A stretch of 23,121 nt of DNA from an uncultured Rubrobacteraceae bacterium. Its GTDB lineage: Bacteria; Actinomycetota; Rubrobacteria; Rubrobacterales; Rubrobacteraceae. Position numbers and translations under genes: made by a program. How positions within the stretch are numbered: the first letter of the stretch is position 1; each line of letters begins with the position of its first letter. The stretch covers positions 1 to 23,121 of the forward strand of contig CADCVI010000200.1 of NCBI GenBank assembly GCA_902806105.1, given 5' to 3'. The notes under the pieces were generated by a model. The model worked only from the letters and a program-made list of their open reading frames with translations, had not been told where the DNA came from and ran no database searches. Positions 7,586-15,041 of the stretch are shown here, piece by piece.

Positions 7586-7970
7586 AAACACTGGACGCCT
7601 CCCTCCGACGTCCGTCGAATACAACGCCGAGTCTCCCTCCAGGAACTCGACCCTGGCGGACGTCCGGCAGCGTCGAGTCGTTCCGGGTTGTGAGACTGCC
7701 AGAAGAAGTTCGAGGCACGGCCCGCTCAGGTGACGGCACGGGGTGGAACCATGCGCCGGGGCAACCTCTCCGGTGAAGGATAGACCGGGTTCTGATCCGA
7801 CCCCTCTGTTACGGATAGTTCGAGCGGTCCGGATTCCGGCCGTCGTGGGAGGTGCGGGGATAGGGTCGGGTCCTCGGGCTAGGTTGGTTGGACGCGGGGA
7901 TGGGGCCGGGGTTCGTCTCCCGTTCGCTGCGGATTCTGCACGGTCCGGCGTGGTATAACGGCTTCTCTGT
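7586..7970. other. Intergenic stretch between pduX and dedA
   Basis: No gene is supported in these 385 bp; the short open frames on either strand lack an SD and recognisable sequence. GGACG (7594-7598 region) and CGTCC downstream make only a weak hairpin, not a convincing terminator. Near the 3' end TATAAC (7954-7959) is a good -10 hexamer for dedA, without a clear -35. Confidence 0.5.
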
Positions 7971-8705
7971 ATGGACGGAATCCTGGATTTCATTCGCTCC
8001 GTTCCGGACTCGCCGCAAGGCCTGCTCGACTTCGTGACGTCCCTGCTTCTCGCGCACGGCTACCTCGTCATCTTCGTGGGGGCGGCGCTGGACAACTTCG
8101 GCCTCCCGGCCTCCGGTGACATCGTGCTCTTCGCCGGCGGTTTCTTCGCGCACTCCGGCCAGGCCGCCCTTCCCCTGGTGATGCTCGCCGGCTTTCTCGG
8201 TGCCCTCTGCTCGGACAACTCCGTGTACTGGATCGGGCGCTACGGCGGACGCCCGCTCATCACGCGCATCCTCAAGATCCGTCTCCTCTCCTTCATGCTC
8301 GACACGAAGAGCCTCGGCAAGGTCGAGAGCTACTTCGAGGAGCACGGCGGCAAGACGGTCTTCGTCGGGAGATTCGGCCCGGGGCTCCGCAGCATGACGC
8401 CCCTCTTCGCCGGGGTCAGCCGCATGAAGTACACCCAGTTTCTCCCCTACAACCTCGCGGCGGTCACCCTCTGGTCGATCGCCTACACCATGGTCGGCTA
8501 CGTCTTCGGCAAGTACTGGAACGAGCTCCTCGGCATCGCCCAGAACATCGGCTACGGCCTCGTCGGCCTCGTCGCCCTCACCGTCCTGTTCTACGTCCTG
8601 CGCCGCCGCCGCAAGAACGCGAAGAAAGCGTTGGCCGCAGGAGAGATCACGACACCCACGGACGAGCCCGAGGATAAGGTCCGGGCCTCGCGCGAGAGGG
8701 AGTAG
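7971..8705 (+). CDS. DedA family membrane protein
   Basis: Integral membrane protein of the DedA/VTT superfamily. Members are linked to undecaprenyl-phosphate or phospholipid flipping and membrane homeostasis. The 244-aa product shows the family signatures: DNFGLPASGDIVLFAGGF near residues 38-55, a stretch with GRYGG, and VFVGRFGPGLRSMTPLFAG followed by SRMKYTQF around 125-150, with Gly, Arg and Pro in the re-entrant region. Hydrophobic segments include the N-terminal LLAHGYLVIFVGA, ALPLVMLAGFLGAL, and a C-terminal helix (GLVGLVALTVLFYVL) followed by an RRRRK cluster, fitting a cytoplasmic tail. The -10 box TATAAC ends 11 bp before the ATG, so the transcript may have only about a 5-nt leader. 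The next gene starts 7 bp downstream, so the pair is probably co-transcribed. Confidence 0.9.
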   Translation: MDGILDFIRSVPDSPQGLLDFVTSLLLAHGYLVIFVGAALDNFGLPASGDIVLFAGGFFAHSGQAALPLVMLAGFLGALCSDNSVYWIGRYGGRPLITRILKIRLLSFMLDTKSLGKVESYFEEHGGKTVFVGRFGPGLRSMTPLFAGVSRMKYTQFLPYNLAAVTLWSIAYTMVGYVFGKYWNELLGIAQNIGYGLVGLVALTVLFYVLRRRRKNAKKALAAGEITTPTDEPEDKVRASRERE

Positions 8706-8712
8706 GGGAAGC

Positions 8713-8898
8713 GTGGACAACACGGACGAAGAACGCCGGATGCTCACATCCGCGGGCTGGGAGCCCCGGGAGCGCGAGGACGGCGAGACGGTCTGGAAGA
8801 ACCCGGCGAACGAGCTCTTCTACCCGCAGGGCCAGGCGGCGGCCATGGTGCGTGAAGGGGCCGACCCGGAGGGCCCCCAACCGGGCATCAAGGACTAG
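8713..8898 (+). CDS. Small 61-aa hypothetical protein after dedA
   Basis: GTG 8713 follows an AGGGGAAG SD and lies 7 bp after the dedA stop. The protein (MDNTDEERRMLTSAGWEPRE...) is charged and soluble, with a WEPRE..GETVWKNP core and a helical FYPQGQAAAMVRE tail. It resembles short uncharacterised actinobacterial proteins of the form LxxAGWE...W..P, but no named family is claimed. Coupling to dedA suggests co-expression only. Confidence 0.65.
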   Translation: MDNTDEERRMLTSAGWEPREREDGETVWKNPANELFYPQGQAAAMVREGADPEGPQPGIKD

Positions 8899-8951
8899 CA
8901 GCCCGCGCTACCCCTTCGCATCGTCCGGCCCCGCTCCGCGAGGCAAACGTC

Positions 8952-9314
8952 TCAGAGGATAAGCATCAGGTCGAGAGCACCGAACGCCCCGGCCCCCAGG
9001 ATCAGGGCCCACGAGAAGACGGAGCCGAACCTGTTCTCCGGCAAGTTCCTGAGGAACACGTGAAGGGCCAGATGAACGACGAAGAACACGTCTAGCACGA
9101 CTATCAGCACGGAACCCGCCTCTCCGCCACCGAGGAGCCCCCAGAGCAGCAGCGCGTAGAGCGGGACGTGGAGCAACACGAACGTACGATACCCCACCTC
9201 CTCGTCCATCCCGGAGAGGCCCGGAAGCATCCTCCACTCCTTCAGCCTCACCGCGTCCATCTCGTGGGCCAGCAGACAGCAGAAACCCAGCAGGAAAAAC
9301 ACATGGTCCGGCAC
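8952..9314 (-). CDS. Small integral membrane protein (DUF6713-like)
   Basis: The 120-aa product begins at GTG 9312-9314, four or five bases after a clean AGGAGG; a longer frame to 9365 lacks such a site. It has about four hydrophobic segments: HVFFLLGFCCLLAHEMDA, TFVLLHVPLYALLLWGLLGG, SVLIVVLDVFFVVHLALHV and a C-terminal FSWALILGAGAFGALDLMLIL. The motif HEMDAVRLKEWRML in the first loop resembles DUF6713 membrane proteins; that assignment is from memory and tentative. It converges with the dedA-61 aa unit (53-bp gap) and follows the next membrane protein gene on the same strand. Confidence 0.7.
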   Translation of the reverse strand: MPDHVFFLLGFCCLLAHEMDAVRLKEWRMLPGLSGMDEEVGYRTFVLLHVPLYALLLWGLLGGGEAGSVLIVVLDVFFVVHLALHVFLRNLPENRFGSVFSWALILGAGAFGALDLMLIL

Positions 9315-9400
9315 ATCCCCTCCTGTCCTACACCAGCGTCCCTCGAACCCTCCGTGTTGCTGCACGGATTCCAGTCACCTTCTGGGGCCTTGTTCCAGCG

Positions 9401-9976
9401 TTAGGCCCGACCGCTCTCGCTTGCGGCCGGTTCTGCACCCCTCGTGAGAAGCTCATCCGCCAGCTCGACGCCGCGCTCTATGGTCTCCCCGGCGACCCGG
9501 AGCTTCCCCTGTTCCAGGCCGGACTGGGCTCGCCGGTAGAGTTCGAATACCTCCGCGATGCGCGGGTCGTCGACCGGCCGCGGGTAGAGCGCTATGACCC
9601 TCGCCGAGAGGGCCTGCATCCTGGATTGCACGAACGACGAGAACGCCCTGCTCCTCCGGCGCTCCTCCACCCGGCGGTAGAAAACCACGGACGCGAGCAA
9701 CGAGGACAGGGGCCAGGCCAGCAACAGGACCCCTCCGGTACCGTCGGCTACGACGCCCAGCACCATGAGCGCCAGGACGACAGCCACTCCGAGGTGGGTG
9801 GTCCCCGAGAACAGCGCCAGGGGCAGCGCGGCCTCGCAGCCCCCCCCAACGCCCGTCTCCCGATACCGCAAGGTCCCCCCACCCGACCGGACCTCTACCT
9901 CCGCCCCCAGCAACCCCTTCCCCGCCAGAGCACCCTCCACCTTCTGACCTCCCGAACCCCATCCAGCCCCTGCCAT
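9401..9976 (-). CDS. Hypothetical two-helix membrane protein, divergent from TetR
   Basis: The 191-aa protein is not recognised. It has a Gly-rich N-terminus, two adjoining membrane segments (THLGVAVVLALMVLGVV and VLLLAWPLSSLLASVVFY, about residues 60-98), then a charged helical domain (RRVEERRRSRAFSSFVQSRM... to RGVELADELL) that should be cytoplasmic. No good SD precedes ATG 9976, so a start further inside is possible. It is transcribed away from a TetR gene with a palindromic site between them, so it is a plausible target of that regulator. Confidence 0.55.
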   Translation of the reverse strand: MAGAGWGSGGQKVEGALAGKGLLGAEVEVRSGGGTLRYRETGVGGGCEAALPLALFSGTTHLGVAVVLALMVLGVVADGTGGVLLLAWPLSSLLASVVFYRRVEERRRSRAFSSFVQSRMQALSARVIALYPRPVDDPRIAEVFELYRRAQSGLEQGKLRVAGETIERGVELADELLTRGAEPAASESGRA

Positions 9977-10009
9977 TACTCAGGCTCACGCAACATACCT
10001 ACAACGATA

Positions 10010-10035
10010 CTTACACCGTATGTTTACGGCGTAAG
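10010..10035. promoter_or_regulatory. TetR-type operator, 11-4-11 palindrome
   Basis: CTTACACCGTA (10010-10020) and TACGGCGTAAG (10025-10035) form an inverted repeat with one mismatch across TGTT. A third half-site, GGTGTAAG (10048-10055), is the exact complement of CTTACACC (10010-10017), so a second, wider-spaced dyad overlaps the first. The site lies between the divergent membrane protein gene and tetR (125-bp intergenic), where autoregulating TetR proteins normally bind. Confidence 0.75.
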
Positions 10036-10101
10036 GTTAAAGGCGTTGGTGTAAGCTGTCAAGATGTTTTTCGGCACGCAGCAGAGGATCGGGGGCGACG
10101 G

Positions 10102-10743
10102 ATGGGTGAGGTAGGGCGGCGGCTGTTGAGTCGGCGTCGCATTCTGGAGGCTGCTATCGAGCTCGTGGATCGCGAGGGTCTCGGGGCGTTGAGCATGCGC
10201 AGGCTCGGGCGGGAGTTGGGGGTCGAGGCGATGTCGCTCTACAACCACGTGCCGAACAAGGAGGCCCTGCTCGGCGGGATGGTGGAGGTCTTGGTCGGGG
10301 GGCTGGAGGCTCCGGCGGAGGGTATCGGGAGCTGGGAGGAGCAGGTCGGGGGGGCGTTCCGGTCTTATCTGAAGCTTGCGCGGGCGCATCCGGAGGTCTT
10401 CCAGCTTTTCGTCACGCGTCCCCTTCGTACCGATGAGACGTTGAGGGTCTTCGAGGTCCTGCGCGGGGCAGGTCTTGACGTGGTGCCGGCGCTCCGCGCC
10501 TTCCGGGCGCTATCGAGCTACACGATAGGGTACGCGCTGGCGGAGATACGGGGCTTCCCGCTGGAGCTAGACGGGGGAATCAGGGCGATGGAGCTCGCGC
10601 CGCCCCTGAAGGAGGTCGACCGCGACGCGCAGTTCGAGTACGGGCTCGACCTCATACTCTCCGGGCTGCGCCAGAAGCTCGACCATCAAGAGGAGAAGGG
10701 TGACCAGACCCGCCGCCGGAGGCGAGGACCCGACCACCGCTAA
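10102..10743 (+). CDS. TetR family transcriptional regulator (TetR_C type)
   Basis: The 213-aa protein has the TetR N-terminal DNA-binding domain: RRRILEAAIELVDREGLGALSMRRL (quoted in parts: RRRILEAAIELV, ALSMRRLGRELGV) and the recognition helix AMSLYNHVPNKEALL (residues 43-57). The C-terminal half (DRDAQFEYGLDLILSGL near the end) matches the TetR_C ligand-binding class typified by the tetracycline repressor. The tail is Arg-rich. ATG 10102 has a G-rich, weak SD. The 11-4-11 operator upstream fits autoregulation and control of the divergent membrane protein. The inducer cannot be predicted. Confidence 0.87.
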   Translation: MGEVGRRLLSRRRILEAAIELVDREGLGALSMRRLGRELGVEAMSLYNHVPNKEALLGGMVEVLVGGLEAPAEGIGSWEEQVGGAFRSYLKLARAHPEVFQLFVTRPLRTDETLRVFEVLRGAGLDVVPALRAFRALSSYTIGYALAEIRGFPLELDGGIRAMELAPPLKEVDRDAQFEYGLDLILSGLRQKLDHQEEKGDQTRRRRRGPDHR

Positions 10744-10754
10744 ACGATGGCCCC

Positions 10755-11020
10755 GCTTGCTCGACTGTGCCTTGTAGCCCCGACTCCGGAAGGAGAGCTA
10801 ACATCGGGGACCGCACCCTCACCGTCGTCGAGCGGGCGTACCCCCTCGCGATGCACCGGAGACGCCCCCCTCGGCTCGTAGTTGCCCACCAGCATTCTGC
10901 TCCAAAGCACGGTGTGGCAGCGAGAGAAGATTGCCACCCCGTCGAAGGCCGTGAGACCAGAGGCTTTGGTTCCACGGCCTGGAAGGGCAACAAGGGAGCG
11001 TACGCATGGCGAGCCGGGAG
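10755..11020 (+). ncRNA. Candidate structured RNA, unknown class
   Basis: This segment between convergent genes shows no convincing ORF but a dense nested set of stems. P1: 10759-10765/10827-10833 (7 bp) enclosing P2, 10778-10783/10804-10809, which stacks on CTCC-GGAA-GGAG (10784-10795), a GNRA tetraloop. P3: 10834-10839/10862-10867. P4: 10870-10878/11010-11018 (9 bp). Inside P4, P5: 10881-10887/10985-10991 (7 bp). Inside P5, three hairpins: 10891-10894/10898-10901; CGG-t-GTGGCA 10910-10919 with 10932-10941; AGGCCGTG 10946-10953 with 10973-10980 plus an inner GACC/GGTT. The non-Watson-Crick pairs are G-U if the plus strand is transcribed and A-C otherwise, which favours the plus strand. No match to tmRNA, RNase P, 6S, SRP or known riboswitch motifs was found. 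Promoter and terminator are not clear. Confidence 0.5.
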
Positions 11021-11168
11021 CTTTCGTCAACCCGACTTCTTCCTGCTCGTACTCGGGGAGGATGGAAGGGTGCTTGCGTTCGGCGACGCGGCCCGTGATC
11101 CCTCCGCTCGGCGGGGGACCCTACCGCAGCCCCCGGACCTTTGCCTGCGTCCTTTTGTTGCCCGTGGC
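11021..11168. other. Uncoded segment before the GNAT gene end
   Basis: With 10744-11020 this makes 425 bp between the converging tetR and GNAT genes. CGGGGG (11112-11117) can pair with CCCCCG (11130-11135), and TTTT occurs at 11153-11156, too far away for a tight intrinsic terminator. No gene is supported on either strand. Confidence 0.4.
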
Positions 11169-11666
11169 CTATCCCCCGTCCAAGACTTTGCGGAACACGA
11201 CCAGGTCGTCGCCCAACGTCCAGTAGTCGCGGATGCGCGCCTCCTCCTCGTAGCCGCACCCGGCGTAGAAGGCGCGAGTGCGGTCGTACTGCGGCAGCGC
11301 GGAGGTCTCGACCAGCAGCAGCCGCTGGGCGCATGCCCGCAGGTTCTCCTCGACGCTCCGGAGCATCGCCGCCCCGCGCCCCCGTCCCTGATGGGCGGGC
11401 CGCACGGCGATCATCGTGAGGTCCCAGACCCGATCGGCGGCGGGCTCGGGCTGGTAGTACGCGACGCCGAGCGTGCCGCCCTCGTCGTCGATCACGCAGA
11501 CGTGGCCGTCGTCCTTTTTGCCGTCGAAGTAGTCGGCCAGCATGCCCTCCACGAGCCAGGCGTCGTCGGCGGAGAACATCCCGGCCGCGACGACCAGGTC
11601 GATCACCGCCGCCGAATCCTCGCGTGTCGCCGGTCGGATCAAGGGGCCTCCTCCAGTGGTGTCCAT
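11169..11666 (-). CDS. GNAT family N-acetyltransferase
   Basis: The 165-aa protein transfers acetyl (or acyl) groups from CoA to an unknown amine. IRPATREDSAAVIDLV at the N-terminus is the usual GNAT beginning; the acetyl-CoA pyrophosphate loop is VRPAHQGRGRGAAML (residues 88-102, Q/RxxGxG/A); the C-terminal YDRTRAFYAGCGYEEEARIRDYW matches the substrate-side beta strands (quoted in parts: TRAFYAGCGYEEEA). ATG 11666 has a weak SD. It lies upstream of nothing on its strand except the RNA candidate and follows dgk by 97 bp, though dgk is transcribed in the same direction ending at 11764, so the two could be one unit. Confidence 0.87.
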   Translation of the reverse strand: MDTTGGGPLIRPATREDSAAVIDLVVAAGMFSADDAWLVEGMLADYFDGKKDDGHVCVIDDEGGTLGVAYYQPEPAADRVWDLTMIAVRPAHQGRGRGAAMLRSVEENLRACAQRLLLVETSALPQYDRTRAFYAGCGYEEEARIRDYWTLGDDLVVFRKVLDGG

Positions 11667-11763
11667 CTACGAGGTCGACGCGTGTCGTCGCCGCGTAAGC
11701 TACAAGCTTATCAGCGCCGTCGCCGCTGGTCGGCCCATGCGTCCCGGACTTTACGACGAGGTT

Positions 11764-12645
11764 TCACCTGATCACCCTCAGGGCCCCCGGTTCGATTCGG
11801 AAGGACATCGGCAGGCTGCCCCAGACCTCGCCGTCGATCTGCACCGGGACGCGCGCGCCGCGAGCGGCGGGGGACTTTGCGAGGACGCCTTGGGAGTTGA
11901 AGGACCTCATGGCGCGGTCCAGCGGGCTCTTCGCGAGGATGCGGGCCAGGATGTCGGGGCGCATGAGGAGGCCGACCTTCTCGATCAGGACGACCTCGAG
12001 ACCGCCGCTGGTCAGGGAGACGTCCTCGGCCATCTCGAACTCTCCCCCGTAGTAGCGGCCGTTCGCGACGACGGCGAACTCGGCCACGCGGGTCGTGTCC
12101 CCGTCGACTACCTGGATGTTCGGCGGGGCACCCTGGAGGTAGACCTTGAGCGCGACGAGCGGGAAGGCGAGCGACCTCAGGTAGCGCTTGAGGCGCGGGG
12201 GCACCTGACGGACGACGTCGGCATCGAAGCCGATCCCGGCCATGCAGGCGAAACGCCTCTCGATCCCCTCGCCGTCGGTCGCCACCCCGACGTCCATCCG
12301 GACGGCGGTGCCGGTCAGGATCCTCTCGCATGCGTCCTCCGGCTTCATAGGCAGCCCGAGCTCCCGGGCCAGGACGTTCGCCGTACCGAGCGGCAGGATG
12401 CCTAGAGTAGCTTCTTCGGAGAGGCCGTTGACTACCTCGTTCACCGTGCCGTCGCCCCCGGCGGCGATGACGAGCATGTCCCCGGCCGCGGTGGCAAGCT
12501 CGGTGGCATGGTCCGGTCGCTCGGTGTTGAGGACCTCTACCTCCAGGCCGCCGCCGCGCAGGGTCTCGGCGAAGCGTTCGAGGTAGCCCTCGTCCCCCGC
12601 GCTCCCGGAGTTTGGATTGCCAATGATTACCGCCCTGGTTGCCAT
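11764..12645 (-). CDS. Diacylglycerol kinase family lipid kinase
   Basis: The 293-aa protein belongs to the DagK_cat/YegS group of soluble lipid kinases (diacylglycerol, sphingoid or related lipids; often phosphatidic acid synthesis or recycling). Seen: NPNSGSAG (residues 10-17) in the first nucleotide-binding loop, GGDGTVNEVVNGL (63-75), the signature ATP site, and LGILPLGTANVLARELGLP (81-99). The C-terminal beta-sandwich includes FAVVANGRYYGGEFEMAEDVSL (quoted in parts: VVANGRYYGGE, MAEDVSLTSGGLEVVLI) and ends with VQIDGEVWGSLPMSF, a typical family end. ATG 12645 follows a strong AAGGAGGGGG SD. It is complete in length. The preferred substrate is not predictable. Confidence 0.92.
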   Translation of the reverse strand: MATRAVIIGNPNSGSAGDEGYLERFAETLRGGGLEVEVLNTERPDHATELATAAGDMLVIAAGGDGTVNEVVNGLSEEATLGILPLGTANVLARELGLPMKPEDACERILTGTAVRMDVGVATDGEGIERRFACMAGIGFDADVVRQVPPRLKRYLRSLAFPLVALKVYLQGAPPNIQVVDGDTTRVAEFAVVANGRYYGGEFEMAEDVSLTSGGLEVVLIEKVGLLMRPDILARILAKSPLDRAMRSFNSQGVLAKSPAARGARVPVQIDGEVWGSLPMSFRIEPGALRVIR

Positions 12646-12953
12646 GCCACGAGCCCCCTCCTTCTCGGATATCGCCAGGTCGTGACGAAACCACCCGTCC
12701 TACTCCTATCGCGTATCTCCGGCGAGATGCCAAGTGTAGCCGGTTCTCGCCAGGCGAAGGGCGTCGAGAGCCCCCGGGAAGCGCCCGCCGGCAATCATTC
12801 GAACGGCGACTGTCGCCCGAAGACGCGAAAGACGGGAGACCGGCAGCCGTCAGAGACGACCGCACAGCATCCCGTCCGTTACCGCGTCTCCGACCGGGCA
12901 CTCATCCTCCTCTAGGGGGACGCGGCCACGGTTCTACGGCACGCAGCTCTGCT
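12646..12953. other. Intergenic stretch upstream of the lipid kinase
   Basis: These 308 bp lie between two minus-strand genes. On the minus strand TTGGCA followed after 17 bp by GATAGG, ending roughly 55 bp before the kinase ATG, is a possible weak promoter. No small gene, strong hairpin or repeat is evident, and no clear terminator for the envelope operon was found. Confidence 0.4.
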
Positions 12954-13964
12954 CTACTGCTGGGTGAGGCCCTGGTTCTCGGCCTCTTGCTGAGCCGCGC
13001 CCTGGGCCTCCTCGGCGACCTTCTGGACCTTCTGCTGGGCCTCCTGGGCCTTCTCCTGGGCCTTCCCCACGACGTTGTCCCGGGCTTCGCCCATCACCTC
13101 GTGCTCCTTGCGGGTTTCGGGGATGGCGAGCCCGACGGCCGCGCCGAACCCGACGGCCAGGGCGCCTGTGGCCAGGGGGTTCTCACGCAGCATCCGCCGC
13201 AACCCGCCACCGGCACGGCGAGCCTGGTACTTTGTCCGGTCGGCCAGCCGCTCCGCCCGATCCTGGGTCCGGTTGGCGATCTCGCCCGTCTTGTCGCGGA
13301 CCTGAGCAGCGGTCTCCCCTACTTTCTCCCGAGCCTGGCCCGCGGTCTCCCCTACCTTCTCCCGGGCATGGTCCGCAGACTCCCCGACCCTCTCCCGGGT
13401 CCGCTCCAGAGCCTCCCGGCCCCCGGAGGTGCCGCTCGCTTCCCGATCGTCGTAGCGGGGCGGGTAGTCGTAGGACGCGGGGGGATAATCGTAGTCGTAG
13501 TACGGCCTGCGGAGGACACGCGGCTGCTGCTGCCTCTTCCGCCTGGCGCTCACGAGCAGCCAGCCGAGACCTATCCCGGTCAGGGCCGCAGGCAAGGGGT
13601 TCTCCCTGATGGTCTCCGTTATGCCGTTACCGGCTTCTTCTACCTTGCCCACCGTGGCGTCACGGACCCGGTCTTTCGCCTGCTCCTTCAAGTTCTCCGG
13701 CGAGAGCCTCTGTTGGATGGCGTTCGCCGTCTCGCTCATGTTGGCCCTGGTCCGCTCTATCTCGATCCGGGTCACCTCTACCTCGTCGTCCGTCGCGTCG
13801 TCGCGAAGGCGTTCAGCGTCGGGGCTGAGCGTATCGGGACGGAAGGCATCCGTGGCGGGGTCGAACCCCGAATCCCCCGCGAAGGGGCGAGAGTCGCGGC
13901 CTCCGTCCAGCGGATCCCGCCGGTCCAAGGGGTCTCGCCCTATCTCGTCTGGTCTTTCGCCCAT
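12954..13964 (-). CDS. DUF3618/DUF883-like envelope stress protein with LEA-like repeats
   Basis: The 336-aa protein starts at ATG 13964 after AAGGAGG; a longer open frame to 14099 is rejected because it would overlap the upstream gene by 160 bp. Residues 66-100 carry the DUF3618 signature (IEIERTRANMSETANAIQQRL, quoted as IEIERTRANMSET and IQQRLSPENL). Two similar short hydrophobic segments each follow RENPL: 119-140 and 260-284, resembling the RENPW membrane anchor of DUF883/ElaB/YqjD proteins. Between them is a Tyr/Pro-rich linker and six 11-residue repeats (186-251) of the form A-x-x-A-R-E-K-V-G-E-T, as in group 3 LEA proteins. The C-terminus is Gln/Glu/Ala-rich and helical. Known family roles are vague; a protective, membrane-bound scaffold in drying or stress is inferred. 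Starts 25 bp inside the holin-like gene. Confidence 0.78.
   Translation of the reverse strand: MGERPDEIGRDPLDRRDPLDGGRDSRPFAGDSGFDPATDAFRPDTLSPDAERLRDDATDDEVEVTRIEIERTRANMSETANAIQQRLSPENLKEQAKDRVRDATVGKVEEAGNGITETIRENPLPAALTGIGLGWLLVSARRKRQQQPRVLRRPYYDYDYPPASYDYPPRYDDREASGTSGGREALERTRERVGESADHAREKVGETAGQAREKVGETAAQVRDKTGEIANRTQDRAERLADRTKYQARRAGGGLRRMLRENPLATGALAVGFGAAVGLAIPETRKEHEVMGEARDNVVGKAQEKAQEAQQKVQKVAEEAQGAAQQEAENQGLTQQ
13212..13409 (-). repeat. Six tandem 33-bp (11-residue) LEA-like repeats
   Basis: Coding repeats within the DUF3618 gene. Units 2 and 3 encode ADHAREKVGET and AGQAREKVGET, nearly identical; the flanking units diverge (LERTRERVGES, AAQVRDKTGEI, ANRTQDRAERL, ADRTKYQARRA). 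Period 11 favours an amphipathic helix with 3.67 residues per turn. Confidence 0.75.
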
Positions 13965-14329
13965 TGCCCATCCTCCTTGAGTGTCTCCATCGTTTGTCGG
14001 GGCGCGAAGTCTTCCCGCTTGAGCGCGTCGAGCCCCCTCTTCACCAGCCCGTAGCCCACGACGGCCGCCACGAGCCCGACCAGAATGGCCGCGACCCAAA
14101 GGGGCATAACCGCGTTCAGCAGGGCTATTACCCCGGCGAGAATCGCCAAGAGCCCCGCGTAAGCCAGGGCACCCCCGGCGGCTAGAATGCCGGCGTGCTT
14201 GCCGGCCCGAGATGCTTTCTGGCTCATCTCGGCCTTGGCGAGCGTCAACTCGTGGCGCACCAGCGTAGAAGTCTCCTGCGCCAGCTCCGCAAAGAGCTCC
14301 CCTATCGAGCGTTCGTCCCTACCCTGCAT
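13940..14329 (-). CDS. Holin-like small membrane protein (Phage_holin_3_6/DUF1469)
   Basis: The 129-aa protein has an amphipathic N-terminal region with the family motif SIGELFAELAQETSTLVRHE (20 residues) followed by LTLAKAEM, then two membrane helices (about 46-72, GILAAGGALAYAGLLAILAGVI, quoted as GGALAYAGLLAILAGVIAL; and 76-97, PLWVAAILVGLVAAVVGYGL) and a short basic tail. This is PF07332, named after phage holins but widespread in chromosomal actinobacterial and proteobacterial operons with DUF3618 proteins, where no lysis role is known. ATG 14329 follows AGGGGAC. It overlaps the DUF3618 gene by 25 bp and follows the next gene upstream by 9 bp, so the three are one operon. Confidence 0.85.
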   Translation of the reverse strand: MQGRDERSIGELFAELAQETSTLVRHELTLAKAEMSQKASRAGKHAGILAAGGALAYAGLLAILAGVIALLNAVMPLWVAAILVGLVAAVVGYGLVKRGLDALKREDFAPRQTMETLKEDGQWAKDQTR

Positions 14330-14338
14330 CGTCCCCTC

Positions 14339-14968
14339 CTAGTACCCTCGGGGGTACACGGTCGGCCCCCCGGGAGGCTCGCTCAGGGGCGGCGCGGTCG
14401 CCGGGTAGTCACCCTCGAAACCACCCGGGGGTAGGGCCGCGGCGGGCTCGTGGGCCCCGTAAGAGACGTCCGCCCCGTTCAGCGCGGTGCCGGTAGCCTC
14501 GTAGCTTGCCCCCGCGGAGCCCCCCTGTTCCTCGGACGAACTCTTGAGGAAGCGGCTAGCGAGGAATCCCAGGGCTGCAGCGCCGCCGAGGAAGAGGGCC
14601 GGCTTCCTTCTGGCGAAACCACGAACCTCGCCGAGCATCTCGTCGACCTCCGTCTCGCGAAGGTAACCGGAGAACCGCTCTACCTGGTCCGTGGCCCTGT
14701 CTACGTACTGGGCGCTCGGCCCCTGGCCCTGGTTGCGCAGCTGATGCGCGGTCTCCCTGAGCGCCGTCTGTACGGGCGCTATCCTCTGGGCGGCCTGGTG
14801 CTTCTGGTTGGCGAGCTGAACCTTGATCTGCTCGCCGCCCTGGCTCGCGAGCTTGCTCGCCTGCTCCCGGGCCTGGCCCGCGAGCTGCTGTCCCTGCTGC
14901 TTCGCCTGCTCCGTGGCCCCGCCGGTGCCCCCGAACTGCCCGGTCGTGCCTCCTGGTTCTCTCTCCAC
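14339..14968 (-). CDS. Amphipathic-helix protein with single membrane anchor
   Basis: The 209-aa protein starts at GTG 14968 after AAGGAGA. Its N-terminal 100 residues are Gln/Ala/Gly-rich and helical (QAKQQGQQLAGQAREQASKL...), loosely periodic and LEA-like. A conserved segment DQVERFSGYLRETEVDEMLG leads to ARRKPALFLGGAAALGFLASRF (quoted as ARRKPALFLGGAAALG), a single membrane helix at about 124-140, and the C-terminal 60 residues are low-complexity Gly/Pro/Ser. The FARRKPALFLGGA..LGFLASRFLKSS signature recurs in proteins from alphaproteobacteria and actinobacteria found with DUF1469/DUF3618 genes. It is the third clear member of this envelope operon. Function is unknown. Confidence 0.75.
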   Translation of the reverse strand: MEREPGGTTGQFGGTGGATEQAKQQGQQLAGQAREQASKLASQGGEQIKVQLANQKHQAAQRIAPVQTALRETAHQLRNQGQGPSAQYVDRATDQVERFSGYLRETEVDEMLGEVRGFARRKPALFLGGAAALGFLASRFLKSSSEEQGGSAGASYEATGTALNGADVSYGAHEPAAALPPGGFEGDYPATAPPLSEPPGGPTVYPRGY

Positions 14969-15041
14969 CGTCGTTCTCCTTCCGATCTCTTCCTACGACT
15001 CACGGACCCGTAAGCCCGCCTCTCCCGCTCCCAAGGCCGCG

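Noticed and set aside
10755..11020. tmRNA, RNase P RNA, 6S RNA or SRP RNA
   Set aside because: A GGAA loop and a TTCGACGGGG on the minus strand were noted, but the other invariant sequences of each class are absent.
10767..11771. 334-aa plus-strand frame over the RNA candidate and the GNAT gene
   Set aside because: No SD, no recognisable domain, and its second half is antisense to the well-supported acetyltransferase.
12954..14099. Longer 381-aa form of the DUF3618 protein
   Set aside because: The extra 45 residues overlap the holin-like gene and are Arg/Gly-rich as expected for an out-of-frame reading; ATG 13964 has a strong SD.
13940..14329. Phage holin as a sign of a prophage
   Set aside because: The family is common in chromosomal stress operons; no other phage genes adjoin it.
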